Notes: a model not told the origin generated them from the letters alone. 64,000 nt of DNA from JAHEJA01 sp965657215 (GCA_965657215.1 CBFHNR010000002.1:62001-126000), one strand, 5' to 3'. Positions 14,991 to 24,367 are shown, counted from the first letter of the stretch. Made by a program: numbers and translations.

Positions 14991-16274
14991 ATGACTGAAA
15001 AATATGTCCTCATTTCTGGGGGTGGCATAGCGGGCCTGACCTTGGGTTTGACTTTGCACCAAATCGGTGTGCCGTTCAAAATTTTTGAATCATCCAGAGA
15101 GATGCGCCCTTTGGGCGTAGGGATCAATATCCAACCAAACGCAGTGCGCGAATTATTTGATCTTGGCATTACCGCAACCGAAATGGACAAAATTGGTGTG
15201 GCGGCCGAAGAATGGGCCTTGGTTGGGTTGAATGGCAAAGAAGTCTATGCCGAGACACGTGGAACGCAGGCTGGATACCACTGGCCCCAATATGCGGCTC
15301 ATCGTGGGCAATTTCACATGATGCTCTATCAGACACTTATTGATCGCGTAGGCGTGGACTGTGTTGAGTTGGGCGCAAGGGTCACTGGGTATGCGCAAAA
15401 ACAAGAAGGCGTAATAGCCAAGGTCACCCAAAGCGATGGGACATCCCGTGATGTCAGCGGCAGTGTGTTAATCGGTGCCGATGGCATACATTCTGCGATC
15501 CGTGCACAGATGTATCCTGATCAACCGCCCATTCATTGGGGCGGTGCCATCATGTGGCGTGGGACCGTGCGCGCCAAGCCCTTGCGCACGCAGTCCTCTT
15601 TTGTCGGACTTGGAACACATCAAAATAGAATGGTGATCTATCCGATTTCGCAAACGGATGATGAAGGCTTTGCTTTGATCAATTGGATTGCGGAATATAC
15701 AACCGATGCCGCAGATGGTTGGACCCAAGACGGTTGGTTCCGCCCTGTGGAGATCGACGAATTCGCCCATTATTTCGAAGGTTTCAAATACGATTGGCTG
15801 GATGTGCCCGAGATGTTGAAACAGGCCGATTGCGCCTATGAAAACCCGATGATTGATCGCGATCCGATCCCGTCTTGGACCGATGGGGCCGTCGCCTTGA
15901 TGGGGGACGCGGCCCATGCCATGTATCCCACAGGATCAAATGGCGCAAGCCAAGCCATCGTTGATGCACGGGTATTGGGGGCAAAAATGATTGAGTTCGG
16001 TGTGACATCCAAGGCTTTGACCGCCTATGATGAACAGCTTTGTGGTCCGATTTCAGAAGTTGTCTTGCGAAACCGTGGCTCTGGCCCGTTTGGATTGTTG
16101 AATATTCTGGATGAACGATGCGGTGGTATTTTTGATGATATCAATGCGATCATTCCTGAGGATGAGCGACTAGAGTTTATGGCAAAATACAAGGCTGCTG
16201 CGGGTTTTGCCAAAGATACGTTGAATTCTGCGCCTCCAACGATTGCACCTGAGACGCTTGCCAAAGTGGTCTAA
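14991..16274 (+). CDS. FAD-dependent aromatic monooxygenase (salicylate-hydroxylase-like)
   Basis: A 427-residue class A flavoprotein monooxygenase. The FAD-binding GGGIAGLTLGLTL motif starts at about residue 9, the DG motif region is SVLIGADGIHSAIR (about 160) and the second FAD motif is ALMGDAAHAMYPTGSNGASQAI (about residues 300-321, written here for family recognition). The whole chain resembles salicylate or 3-hydroxybenzoate-type hydroxylases, which use NAD(P)H and oxygen to hydroxylate or decarboxylatively hydroxylate phenolic acids. It follows the P450 by about 30 bases. The start at 14991 gives the typical short lead into the first strand; an ATG at 14979 is also possible. Confidence 0.88.
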   Translation: MTEKYVLISGGGIAGLTLGLTLHQIGVPFKIFESSREMRPLGVGINIQPNAVRELFDLGITATEMDKIGVAAEEWALVGLNGKEVYAETRGTQAGYHWPQYAAHRGQFHMMLYQTLIDRVGVDCVELGARVTGYAQKQEGVIAKVTQSDGTSRDVSGSVLIGADGIHSAIRAQMYPDQPPIHWGGAIMWRGTVRAKPLRTQSSFVGLGTHQNRMVIYPISQTDDEGFALINWIAEYTTDAADGWTQDGWFRPVEIDEFAHYFEGFKYDWLDVPEMLKQADCAYENPMIDRDPIPSWTDGAVALMGDAAHAMYPTGSNGASQAIVDARVLGAKMIEFGVTSKALTAYDEQLCGPISEVVLRNRGSGPFGLLNILDERCGGIFDDINAIIPEDERLEFMAKYKAAAGFAKDTLNSAPPTIAPETLAKVV

Positions 16275-16313
16275 TCCAGTTCATGCACCACCAGCACAAT
16301 GTGAGGTCAAATT

Positions 16314-17117
16314 ATGCCTAACGATATCCGCGCGGGGCATCCCACGTCTTGGTCAACTATCGGGTCGGGGGAGCGAAACGCTCTCATGTTGCATTGCTCC
16401 CTAGGGCAGGCCTCTGCATGGACCCCGATTGCCAAAGGCCTGTCGGATCAATGCACGATGACCTTAGTTGATCTTCCTGGACATGGACAAAGTGATCCAT
16501 GGGACGGCGAGGGGGATTATCACTCCCTTTGCACTGAGGTTGCCGCCACGTTTTTGACGGAGCCCGCTGACATCATCGGGCATTCCTTTGGTGCAACGCT
16601 TGCGTTGAGGTTGGCGAGAGACTTTCCACACTATACACGGTCCCTTACCTTGATTGAGCCGGTGTTGTTCGCACTGGCCTTTGATGGGGATCAAAGCCTG
16701 CGTCGGGTTTATGATCAAGATCACAATGCGTTTTTTGAAGCCTTTCAAAAGGATGATATGCAATTGGCTACAGAACGCTTTATTGAACTCTGGGGGGGCA
16801 ATGGTTGGTCGCGAATGCCACAATACCTTCGCACCTATATGATTGATCGTATTGGATTGGTGGCCGCGACAAATGGCACGCTCATTGACGACAATGCTGG
16901 CCTTACCGCGGAAGGGGTGATTGAGGCTATCACAGCGCCAACTTTGGTGATTGAAGCCGAACAAACCGTTGAAATCATGCGTCACATCACGGCGCAATTA
17001 GGTGCAAGATTACCGAATGTTACACACAAAGTAATAGAGAGAGCAGGCCACATGGTGCCTCTCTCCCATCCTGAAACTGTTACCCGTGAGATTTCACGGT
17101 TCTTGGCGGGTGTGTAA
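16314..17117 (+). CDS. Alpha/beta hydrolase
   Basis: A 267-residue alpha/beta-fold hydrolase. The oxyanion region is LHCSLGQASAW, the nucleophile elbow is GHSFGATLA (Ser near residue 103), and the catalytic His is in ERAGHMVPLSHPE near the C-terminus. The DLPGHGQSDPW motif before the elbow is typical. It is last in the plus-strand operon of the catabolic island. Members of this type hydrolyse esters, enol-lactones or C-C bonds of ring-fission products; which one applies is not visible. No signal peptide, so cytoplasmic. Confidence 0.88.
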   Translation: MPNDIRAGHPTSWSTIGSGERNALMLHCSLGQASAWTPIAKGLSDQCTMTLVDLPGHGQSDPWDGEGDYHSLCTEVAATFLTEPADIIGHSFGATLALRLARDFPHYTRSLTLIEPVLFALAFDGDQSLRRVYDQDHNAFFEAFQKDDMQLATERFIELWGGNGWSRMPQYLRTYMIDRIGLVAATNGTLIDDNAGLTAEGVIEAITAPTLVIEAEQTVEIMRHITAQLGARLPNVTHKVIERAGHMVPLSHPETVTREISRFLAGV

Positions 17118-17251
17118 TGGGCACAGGTTTCACCATTGAGGCGAGGTTGATAAAGTCTCATACGGTTGGACTGACTAAAGCAAAGCCAGTATTCAAACGC
17201 GATGAATGGGTATATGCAGCTTAAGACAATTGACCAAAGGACCACGAGAAC

Positions 17252-17413
17252 ATGAGCGATCACACAATCACCCTCATTGGTTGGATATTATTTGTCATCT
17301 CGGCGATTGGATTCATCATCGCCAGTATCGGTGATTTCTGGGCAATGTTTGGCAGCCTTTTCTTCTTGGTTGCCTGTTTGGTGTTTTTGATACCTTATGT
17401 GCGAAAGAAATGA
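17252..17413 (+). CDS. Small two-helix membrane protein (53 residues)
   Basis: ATG 17252 to TGA 17413 encodes 53 residues: MSDHTITLIGW, then two hydrophobic stretches (about 8-26 and 30-49) broken by IGDFWAMFG, ending VRKK. It sits 15 bases before the YtoQ-family gene in the same direction, so the two are probably co-transcribed. Rhodobacteraceae carry similar very small inner-membrane proteins of unknown function. There is no enzymatic motif. Confidence 0.55.
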   Translation: MSDHTITLIGWILFVISAIGFIIASIGDFWAMFGSLFFLVACLVFLIPYVRKK

Positions 17414-17428
17414 ACAAAGGACATGGCT

Positions 17429-17875
17429 ATGTATTCTGTATACCTCTCTGGGGAAATTCACACATCTTGGCGCGAAGAGATTATGGCGTTGTGTGATGGG
17501 TTGAATGTTCACTTTTCCGCACCCGTAACCGATCACGACAATAGCGACGATTGCGGTGTGGCGATCATGGGGGCAGAGGATACTAAGTTCTGGCACGATC
17601 ACAAAGGGGCCAAGCTAAACGCTATTCGCACTCGTAAATTGATCGAAGAGGCGGATATCGTAGTGGTTCGCTTTGGCGATAAATACAAACAATGGAACGC
17701 GGCCTTTGATGCAGGCTATGCAAGTGCCTTGGGTAAATCTCTTGTTGTGATGCACAGCGCCGATCATCAACATGCCTTGAAAGAAGTAGACGCTGCGGCC
17801 TTGGCAATTGTCGAAACACCTGAGCAAGTTGCACAAATCTTGCGCTATGTTTTGTCGGGTGACTTGCCAAAATAA
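17429..17875 (+). CDS. YtoQ-family protein
   Basis: A 148-residue protein with the YtoQ pattern: VYLSGEIHTSWREEI at the start, then FSAPVTDHDNSDDCG, FWHDHKGAKLNAIRTRKLIEEADIVVVRFGDKYKQWNAAFDAGYA (read as the family core, about residues 55-100). The fold is related to nucleoside 2-deoxyribosyltransferases; the function is not established. The ATG at 17429 has AAAGG 8 bases upstream, better than the ATG at 17423. Confidence 0.85.
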   Translation: MYSVYLSGEIHTSWREEIMALCDGLNVHFSAPVTDHDNSDDCGVAIMGAEDTKFWHDHKGAKLNAIRTRKLIEEADIVVVRFGDKYKQWNAAFDAGYASALGKSLVVMHSADHQHALKEVDAAALAIVETPEQVAQILRYVLSGDLPK

Positions 17876-18023
17876 TCCTAAAATTCCCAAGTTTTTGACG
17901 TTCTCATCGGGCCTTCGTCAGTTTCCTTGATCAAAGCCCTTGCACAGCGGCCTTTTGCAAAATAGAAGGTCCCAAATTTGTCTTGCGTGCCTGACTGCGC
18001 GCTTAACTAAACGGAGTATTCTC

Positions 18024-19355
18024 ATGCAGGTCACAGAGACCCTCAACGAAGGCCTAAAGCGCGCCTATTCTATCGTCGTCACAGCAGCCGAGTTGGACGC
18101 GAAAGTAAACGAAAAATTGGTTGAAGCGCAGCCAGACATCGAAATGAAGGGTTTCCGCAAAGGCAAAGTGCCTATGGCGATGCTAAAGAAACAGTTCGGT
18201 CCGCGTGTCTTGGGCGAAGCGATGCAAGAAACCATCGATGGCGCAATGAACGAGCACTTTGAAAAATCAGGCGACCGCCCAGCGATGCAGCCAGAAGTCA
18301 AAATGACAAACGAAGACTGGAAAGAGGGCGACGACGTCCAAGTTGACATGTCTTACGAAGCGCTTCCAGAAATCCCAGAAGTTGATTTTTCGGCGATCAA
18401 GCTTGAGAAATTGGTTGTCAAAGCTGACGATGCCTCTGTTACTGAAGCTTTGGAAAACTTGGCCTCAACTGCCCAGAACTTCAAAGAGCGCAGCAAAGCG
18501 TCAAAAGCAAAAGACAAAGATCAAGTCACATTTGACTTCGTTGGCAAAGTTGACGGCGAAGCTTTTGAAGGTGGATCCGCAGAAGATTACCCATTGGTTC
18601 TTGGCTCTGGCTCATTCATTCCAGGCTTCGAAGAGCAATTGGTCGGTGTCAAAAATGGCGACGTGAAAATGGTCGAGGTTCAATTCCCTGCGGAATACGG
18701 CGCAGAGCACCTTGCTGGCAAAGACGCAACATTCGAGTGCACCATCAAGAAAATCGAAGAGCCTGTCGCGGCTGAAATTGATGACGAATTGGCAAAGAAA
18801 TTCGGCGCAGAAGATCTTGAGGGTCTCAAAGGCCAAGTCTCTGAGCGTCTAGAAGCAGAATATGCAGGTGCGTCCCGCGCTGTTATGAAGCGTGCTTTGC
18901 TTGATGCTTTGGACGGAGTGGTTTCTTTTGACCTTCCGCCATCCTTGGTCACAGCCGAAGCTGATCAAATCGCGCACCAACTTTGGCACGAAGAAAACCC
19001 AGAAGTGGAAGGCCACGATCACGAAAAGATCGAGCCAACAGATGAGCATAACACATTGGCTGAGCGTCGCGTGCGTTTGGGTCTCTTGCTTGCTGAAATC
19101 GGACAAAAAGCAAACGTTGAAGTAACAGATGCGGAAATGTCTCAGACAATTATGCAGCAGGCACGTCAGTACCCTGGCCAAGAGCGTCAGTTCTTTGAAT
19201 TCATTCAGCAAAACGCACAAATGCAACAACAACTTCGTGCACCATTGTTCGAAGACAAAGTTGTTGATCACGTTGTAGAGAACGCATCCGTGAGCGAAAA
19301 AGAAGTGTCAAAAGACGAACTTCAAACAGCGATCGATGCACTAGAAGCTGAGTAA
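18024..19355 (+). CDS. tig: Trigger factor, ribosome-associated chaperone and peptidyl-prolyl isomerase
   Basis: A 443-residue cytoplasmic chaperone that binds the ribosome exit tunnel. The ribosome-docking loop GFRKGKVP is at about residues 43-50. The FKBP-type isomerase domain follows (about 155-245) with VTFDFVGKVDGEAFEGG and LVLGSGSFIPGFEEQLVG. The C-terminal helical arms run to the acidic end. The start at 18024 has ACGGAG upstream and gives the usual MQVTETLNEGLKR opening. The clpP-clpX genes that often follow are absent; a terminator closes the gene. Confidence 0.98.
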   Translation: MQVTETLNEGLKRAYSIVVTAAELDAKVNEKLVEAQPDIEMKGFRKGKVPMAMLKKQFGPRVLGEAMQETIDGAMNEHFEKSGDRPAMQPEVKMTNEDWKEGDDVQVDMSYEALPEIPEVDFSAIKLEKLVVKADDASVTEALENLASTAQNFKERSKASKAKDKDQVTFDFVGKVDGEAFEGGSAEDYPLVLGSGSFIPGFEEQLVGVKNGDVKMVEVQFPAEYGAEHLAGKDATFECTIKKIEEPVAAEIDDELAKKFGAEDLEGLKGQVSERLEAEYAGASRAVMKRALLDALDGVVSFDLPPSLVTAEADQIAHQLWHEENPEVEGHDHEKIEPTDEHNTLAERRVRLGLLLAEIGQKANVEVTDAEMSQTIMQQARQYPGQERQFFEFIQQNAQMQQQLRAPLFEDKVVDHVVENASVSEKEVSKDELQTAIDALEAE

Positions 19356-19376
19356 GCTTTCTAATAAATTCATCTC

Positions 19377-19412
19377 AAAAGCCGCTGTTTATCAGCGGCT
19401 TTTTTGTTTTTG
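19377..19412 (+). terminator. Intrinsic terminator of tig
   Basis: AAAAGCCGCTG pairs with CAGCGGCTTTT and is followed by further T residues, 22 bases after the stop. Confidence 0.9.
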
Positions 19413-19503
19413 GCCTGTGTTTGATCCTTGATTGGGGATAAAAAACTAACAAAAAGTGAACTTGGGGGTTTTCTTTTTTTGCCAACTGAGCCAATTCACC
19501 CCT

Positions 19504-20634
19504 ATGACACAACGTATCTCATTTGAACTCAATGCCACCGATGGCAAAGCCCGCACTGGCGTAATCTCAACCCCACGCGGTGACATTCGCACACCTGCTT
19601 TCATGCCTGTTGGCACCGCTGCAACGGTAAAGGCGATGATGCCCGAAAGCGTGCGTGCAACGGGGGCTGATATCCTTTTGGGCAATACCTACCATCTTAT
19701 GCTGCGTCCAACAGCGGAACGCATTGATAAGCTTGGGGGCCTACACAAGTTTATGAATTGGGATCGTCCGATTTTGACGGATAGCGGTGGGTTTCAAGTG
19801 ATGTCTTTGGCGGATTTGCGCAAGCTCACCGAACATGGTGTGACGTTCAAATCCCACATTGACGGCTCTCGGCATGAAATTACGCCTGAGCGGTCCATGG
19901 AAATTCAGCGCCTCTTGGGAAGCGATATCGTCATGTGTTTTGATGAATGTCCGGCTTTGCCTGCGGATCGCAAACGGATTGCAGACAGCATGCGTTTGTC
20001 GATGCGATGGGCGCAACGCTCGCGTGATGCCTTTGGGGATCGTCCAGGCCATGCTCTGTTTGGTATTCAACAAGGTGGGCTAGAGCGCGATTTTCGCGAA
20101 GAAAGTGCCAAGGCTCTGCGAGATATCGAGTTCGACGGCTACGCCATTGGTGGGCTTGCCGTGGGCGAGGGCCAAGAGGCCATGTTTGACGTACTTGATT
20201 ATGCGCCGGATATGTTACCTGTGGATCGTCCCCGCTATTTGATGGGGGTTGGCAAGCCAGATGATATAGTCGGCGCCGTCAAGCGCGGTGTTGATATGAT
20301 GGACTGCGTTTTGCCAAGCCGGTCTGGACGCACAGGGCAGGTCTTTACCCGTCACGGAGTGGTAAACATCAAAAATGCTCGACACCAAGATGACCCACGC
20401 CCCTTGGATGAGGGATGCGCATGTCCTGCCTGCAGCAATTACTCACGGGCCTATTTGCACCATGTCTTCAAGTCGCAAGAAATGATTTCGGGGATGTTGC
20501 TCACCTGGCATAACCTGAGATATTTCCAAGATATCATGCAAGGTATGCGCGATGCGATTGCCAGTGGTACGTTCGATCAATGGGAAAAAGCGTTTCACGA
20601 TGGGCGGGCCCAAGGGGACATAGAGCCGCTTTAA
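19504..20634 (+). CDS. tgt: tRNA-guanine transglycosylase
   Basis: A 376-residue enzyme that exchanges the wobble guanine of GUN-anticodon tRNAs for preQ1 in queuosine synthesis. The catalytic/substrate motif ILTDSGGFQVMSL (about 90-102) and the second catalytic region LMGVGKPDDIV, MMDCVLPSRSGRTG (about 255-280) are present. The zinc site CACPACSNYSRAYLHH is intact. Length is normal. No queA is next to it. The start at 19504 (MTQRISFELNATDG) has no clear ribosome site. Confidence 0.97.
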   Translation: MTQRISFELNATDGKARTGVISTPRGDIRTPAFMPVGTAATVKAMMPESVRATGADILLGNTYHLMLRPTAERIDKLGGLHKFMNWDRPILTDSGGFQVMSLADLRKLTEHGVTFKSHIDGSRHEITPERSMEIQRLLGSDIVMCFDECPALPADRKRIADSMRLSMRWAQRSRDAFGDRPGHALFGIQQGGLERDFREESAKALRDIEFDGYAIGGLAVGEGQEAMFDVLDYAPDMLPVDRPRYLMGVGKPDDIVGAVKRGVDMMDCVLPSRSGRTGQVFTRHGVVNIKNARHQDDPRPLDEGCACPACSNYSRAYLHHVFKSQEMISGMLLTWHNLRYFQDIMQGMRDAIASGTFDQWEKAFHDGRAQGDIEPL

Positions 20635-21603
20635 TTAAACAACGTTCAATGTCTCAGGTAAGACGAATTGCATGTCATCCGTTGCTATGCCGACGGCAGA
20701 ATTGACCACGAGAACGGGGATATTGTTGACAAAGACGGTTGTCCAACCGGAGTCTGAATCGATCTGAGTGCCGATCTCAGGCGTAATCTGGGCCCCATTT
20801 TCGTCGACTGTTGGTTGATAATAAACTTGGATTTTGTCCACGCCACTTTCAAAATCCAAGATATAGGCGGAATTGGGATCGGCTTCTGTGTTGACGTCTA
20901 CCATATGGAAGGTATCTTCACCAGTCCCCCCAATCACAGTGTCGCCATTGGTAAAGAACAACCTATCGTTTCCTTCGCCACCATTCAGGCTATCACCAAA
21001 ACCACGGGTAAAGTCGGCCTCATTATCCGCGCGGTCTGAGGCGATTAGATCATCCCCAGCACCGCCAACCAATGCATCAAGGCCAGCGCCCCCTGAAATG
21101 GTGTCATTGCCATCGCCGCCGTCTACAATATCCTCACCGTTGTTGCCTTCGATACGGTCATCATCCAGACCGCCAAAAACCTGATCGTTGCCATTCATCC
21201 CATAGATCGTGTCATTTCCAGACCCACCATCGGCGAAATCGTCACCCTCGGCCGCGGACATAGAATCGTTTCCTGCGTCCCCTTCAAGGTGATCATTTTC
21301 GGCGCTGCCTTGGATTTGATCATCACCCTCTAGGCCAAATAACGCGCCAGATGTCAGCGCCTCTAGATAATCAGGGGCCTCGGTGCCCGTTTCAGTTTGG
21401 CTGAAGTTTTCCGCAATATAGCTCTCTAACGGATTGTTTTCGCCTGTTAATTCTGGCGTTATGACGTCTTCTGGTTCAGGTGGCGTCGCTGTATCCGCGT
21501 CGTCTGTATCGTCAGAGCCAAAGAGGGGAGAGAGATCGAGAAACCCGATACACAGACCGAGAAACATCACCACATTCGCAATATATTCAGGATTAAAATA
21601 CAA
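20635..21603 (-). CDS. RTX-type calcium-binding repeat protein with N-terminal hydrophobic segment
   Basis: A 322-residue very acidic protein. Residues about 8-27 are hydrophobic (YIANVVMFLGLCIGFLDLS), then an acidic linker, then about a dozen RTX nonapeptide-like repeats (GGxGxDxxx; for example GDAGNDS, GGSGNDTIYGMNGNDQVFGG, GGDGNDTISGGAGLDALVG), and a C-terminal beta-rich domain with ILDFESGVDKIQV. RTX repeats fold as calcium-bound beta-rolls outside the cell. Many RTX proteins leave by type I secretion with a C-terminal signal; here an N-terminal segment could instead anchor it. No type I secretion genes are nearby. Function unknown. Its stop is adjacent to the tgt stop (convergent). Confidence 0.8.
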   Translation of the reverse strand: MYFNPEYIANVVMFLGLCIGFLDLSPLFGSDDTDDADTATPPEPEDVITPELTGENNPLESYIAENFSQTETGTEAPDYLEALTSGALFGLEGDDQIQGSAENDHLEGDAGNDSMSAAEGDDFADGGSGNDTIYGMNGNDQVFGGLDDDRIEGNNGEDIVDGGDGNDTISGGAGLDALVGGAGDDLIASDRADNEADFTRGFGDSLNGGEGNDRLFFTNGDTVIGGTGEDTFHMVDVNTEADPNSAYILDFESGVDKIQVYYQPTVDENGAQITPEIGTQIDSDSGWTTVFVNNIPVLVVNSAVGIATDDMQFVLPETLNVV

Positions 21604-21707
21604 AAGACACTCTCCACTAACTTGGGTGAGGTTTACCGATGAATTATGTCAAATTTTAGGAAAACAAACACATCGTTTGCGTGATCGTGTCATCATAGAA
21701 GGAAAGA

Positions 21708-21783
21708 TGGTGGGTGATAAGAGACTCGAACTCCTGACATCTTCGGTGTAAACGAAGCGCTCTACCAACTGAGCTAATCACCC
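21708..21783 (-). tRNA. tRNA-Val (anticodon UAC)
   Basis: 76 bases on the minus strand: acceptor GGGTGAT/ATCACCC, D-arm TAGCTCAGTTGGTAGAGC, anticodon stem CTTCG/CGAAG with loop TTTACAC (anticodon TAC), T-arm GGAGTTCGAGTCTC and an encoded CCA. Confidence 0.96.
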
Positions 21784-21929
21784 GATGGACGCGTAATACC
21801 CAATGCCTAACTGCTGTGCAAGGGGGGAAATGCTAAAATTGACTGAAAAATAATACATTCGGCGAAAATTTTGAAATACCGAATGATATCAATGATTTGA
21901 CCTCACTCTCGTTGAAAGACGTGGGGCAA

Positions 21930-21957
21930 GAAAAAGCCCGCTCAAAGGCGGGCTTTT
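21930..21957 (-). terminator. Intrinsic terminator of lon
   Basis: AAAGCCCGC and GCGGGCTTT form a 9-bp stem with A/T tracts on both sides, right after the lon stop codon at 21962. Confidence 0.85.
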
Positions 21958-21961
21958 GTCG

Positions 21962-24367
21962 TTAGTGGGCTGTTGCGGCTTCACCAATTGGTTTATTGAG
22001 GGCGGCTGCAGCGGCCGCTTCTTCTGCGGCCTCGTCCCATTCAATAGCCTCAGGTTCGCGCACAAGAGCATGTTTTAGCACCTCGCCAACGTGAGAGACG
22101 GGAATAATTGTGAGACCCTCTTTGACGTTGTCTGGGATATCCGCCAGATCCTTTTCATTCTCTTCAGGGATTAGAACCGTTTTGATCCCACCACGCAGGG
22201 CCGCCAAAAGCTTTTCTTTCAATCCGCCAATGGCCAATGCGTTCCCTCGCAAGGTGACTTCACCTGTCATTGCGATATCTTTGCGCACAGGTATCCCTGT
22301 GAGCACAGACACAATCGAGGTCACCATAGCAAGACCGGCACTTGGCCCATCTTTGGGAGTTGCCCCTTCTGGAACGTGCACGTGGATATCAATCTTATCA
22401 AAAACAGGTGGTTTCACACCGATTGATGGGCTGATCGAGCGCACATAAGAGCTCGCTGCATCGATGGATTCTTTCATCACATCGCCCAGCTTACCCGTTG
22501 TTTTCATGCGCCCTTTACCTGGAAGGCGAAGCGCCTCAATCGACAAGAGATCACCACCGACAGAGGTCCAAGCAAGGCCCGTAACCACACCCACTTGGTC
22601 CTCTTTTTCCGCCAATCCATAGCGGAATTTTTTGACGCCTAAGAAATCATCAAGATTGTCGCCAGTCACAGCCACCTCTTTGGCTTCGCCTTTGACAATT
22701 TTTGTCACGGCCTTCCGCGCCAATTTAGACACTTCACGCTCAAGGTTACGCACCCCAGCTTCGCGCGTGTAATAGCGGATGATGCCTTCGAGCGCGCTAT
22801 CTGCGACCTCGAATTCACCTTTTTTCAAACCGTGGTTCTTGGTGGCTTTTTCAACCAAGTGACGACGCGCTATTTCACGTTTTTCATCTTCTGTGTAACC
22901 AGAAAGCGAGATAATTTCCATACGATCCAAGAGGGGACCAGGCATGTTATAGCTATTGGCCGTGGTCAAGAACATTACATCAGAGAGATCATATTCCACC
23001 TCAAGGTAGTGATCGACGAATGTGCTGTTTTGTTCAGGATCCAACACCTCAAGCATCGCAGAGGAGGGATCACCACGGAAATCCTGACCCATTTTATCGA
23101 TCTCATCGAGCAAAATTAGCGGATTGGTGGTTTTCGCCTTTTTCAAAGCTTGAATGATCTTGCCAGGCATCGACCCGATATAGGTACGACGGTGGCCGCG
23201 AATTTCGCTTTCATCACGGACACCACCGAGGGAAATACGGATGAATTCACGACCCGTCGCCTTGGCCACTGATTTACCAAGCGATGTTTTCCCGACACCC
23301 GGAGGGCCAACAAGGCACATGATTGGGCCTTTTAGCTTTTTGCTACGTTGCTGAACCGCGAGGTATTCCACAATGCGCTCTTTGACCTTGTCGAGGCTGT
23401 AGTGATCTTGGTCCAAAATGCGTTGTGCATTGCCGAGATCCTTTTTAACACGGCTGCGTGTGCCCCAAGGAATGGACAGCATCCAATCTAGGTAGTTGCG
23501 CACAACTGTGGCTTCGGCAGACATCGGCGACATGTTTTTGAGCTTCTTGACCTCAGCAGTTGCCTTTTCAAGCGCTTCTTTGGACAGTTTCGTGCTATTG
23601 ATACGCTCTTCCAATTCGGCCACTTCGTTTTGACCGTCTTCGCTGTCGCCCAATTCCTTTTGAATGGCTTTCATTTGCTCATTCAAATAATATTCGCGCT
23701 GTGTCCGCTCCATTTGCGATTTTACACGTGTTTTGATCTTTTTCTCGACCTGAAGCACGCTCATTTCGCCCTGCATGAGGCTATAGACCTTTTCAAGGCG
23801 TTCACTCACAGAGAGGATTTCCAACAGCTCTTGTTTTTGGTCAACTTCGATCCCGAGATGCCCCGCGACCATATCTGCAAGCTTTTGCGGATCGCTCGTT
23901 TCTGCAACAGTTGTTAAGGCCTCTTCGGGGATGTTTTTGCGAACTTTGGAATAGCGCTCAAATTCGTCTGAGACAGTGCGCACCAAAGCTTCGAGGGCTG
24001 TTTCATCGCCCATCGTTTCATCGACAACTTCTGCAACCGCTTCGAAATAGTTGTCGTTTTCTAAATATTCAGTAATCAGAACACGCTTTTGACCTTCGAC
24101 CAAGACTTTGACGGTCCCATCGGGCAATTTCAAAAGCTGAAGAACATTGGCCAGAACGCCCATGTTGTAAATTGAATCGGATGTTGGCTCATCCTCTGCT
24201 GGATCAATCTGACTGGATAGAAGGATTTGTTTATCTTCTTGCATGACCTCTTCAAGCGCACGCACAGATTTTTCGCGCCCCACAAAGAGAGGCACGATCA
24301 TGTGTGGAAACACAACAATGTCGCGGAGAGGCAATACGGGATAAGAGGCGTTCATACTCTCTTGCAT
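21962..24367 (-). CDS. lon: ATP-dependent protease Lon
   Basis: An 801-residue cytoplasmic AAA+ serine protease that degrades misfolded and regulatory proteins. The N-terminal substrate domain starts LPLRDIVVFPHMIVPLFVGR. Walker A is GPPGVGKTSLGKS (about residues 355-367) and Walker B is ILLDEIDKM (about 420). The protease domain carries the catalytic Ser in KDGPSAGLAM (about 680) and the Lys in GGLKEKLLAALRGG (about 720). Length is normal for LonA; the tail is alanine- and glutamate-rich. The start at 24367 has AAGGA six bases upstream; ATG 24355 is an alternative. It is a single gene here with its own terminator. Confidence 0.98.
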   Translation of the reverse strand: MQESMNASYPVLPLRDIVVFPHMIVPLFVGREKSVRALEEVMQEDKQILLSSQIDPAEDEPTSDSIYNMGVLANVLQLLKLPDGTVKVLVEGQKRVLITEYLENDNYFEAVAEVVDETMGDETALEALVRTVSDEFERYSKVRKNIPEEALTTVAETSDPQKLADMVAGHLGIEVDQKQELLEILSVSERLEKVYSLMQGEMSVLQVEKKIKTRVKSQMERTQREYYLNEQMKAIQKELGDSEDGQNEVAELEERINSTKLSKEALEKATAEVKKLKNMSPMSAEATVVRNYLDWMLSIPWGTRSRVKKDLGNAQRILDQDHYSLDKVKERIVEYLAVQQRSKKLKGPIMCLVGPPGVGKTSLGKSVAKATGREFIRISLGGVRDESEIRGHRRTYIGSMPGKIIQALKKAKTTNPLILLDEIDKMGQDFRGDPSSAMLEVLDPEQNSTFVDHYLEVEYDLSDVMFLTTANSYNMPGPLLDRMEIISLSGYTEDEKREIARRHLVEKATKNHGLKKGEFEVADSALEGIIRYYTREAGVRNLEREVSKLARKAVTKIVKGEAKEVAVTGDNLDDFLGVKKFRYGLAEKEDQVGVVTGLAWTSVGGDLLSIEALRLPGKGRMKTTGKLGDVMKESIDAASSYVRSISPSIGVKPPVFDKIDIHVHVPEGATPKDGPSAGLAMVTSIVSVLTGIPVRKDIAMTGEVTLRGNALAIGGLKEKLLAALRGGIKTVLIPEENEKDLADIPDNVKEGLTIIPVSHVGEVLKHALVREPEAIEWDEAAEEAAAAAALNKPIGEAATAH

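Noticed and set aside
21059..21300. Repeat array in the RTX gene as a possible CRISPR
   Set aside because: The periodicity is the nine-residue RTX coding repeat, not equal-length spacers between identical repeats.
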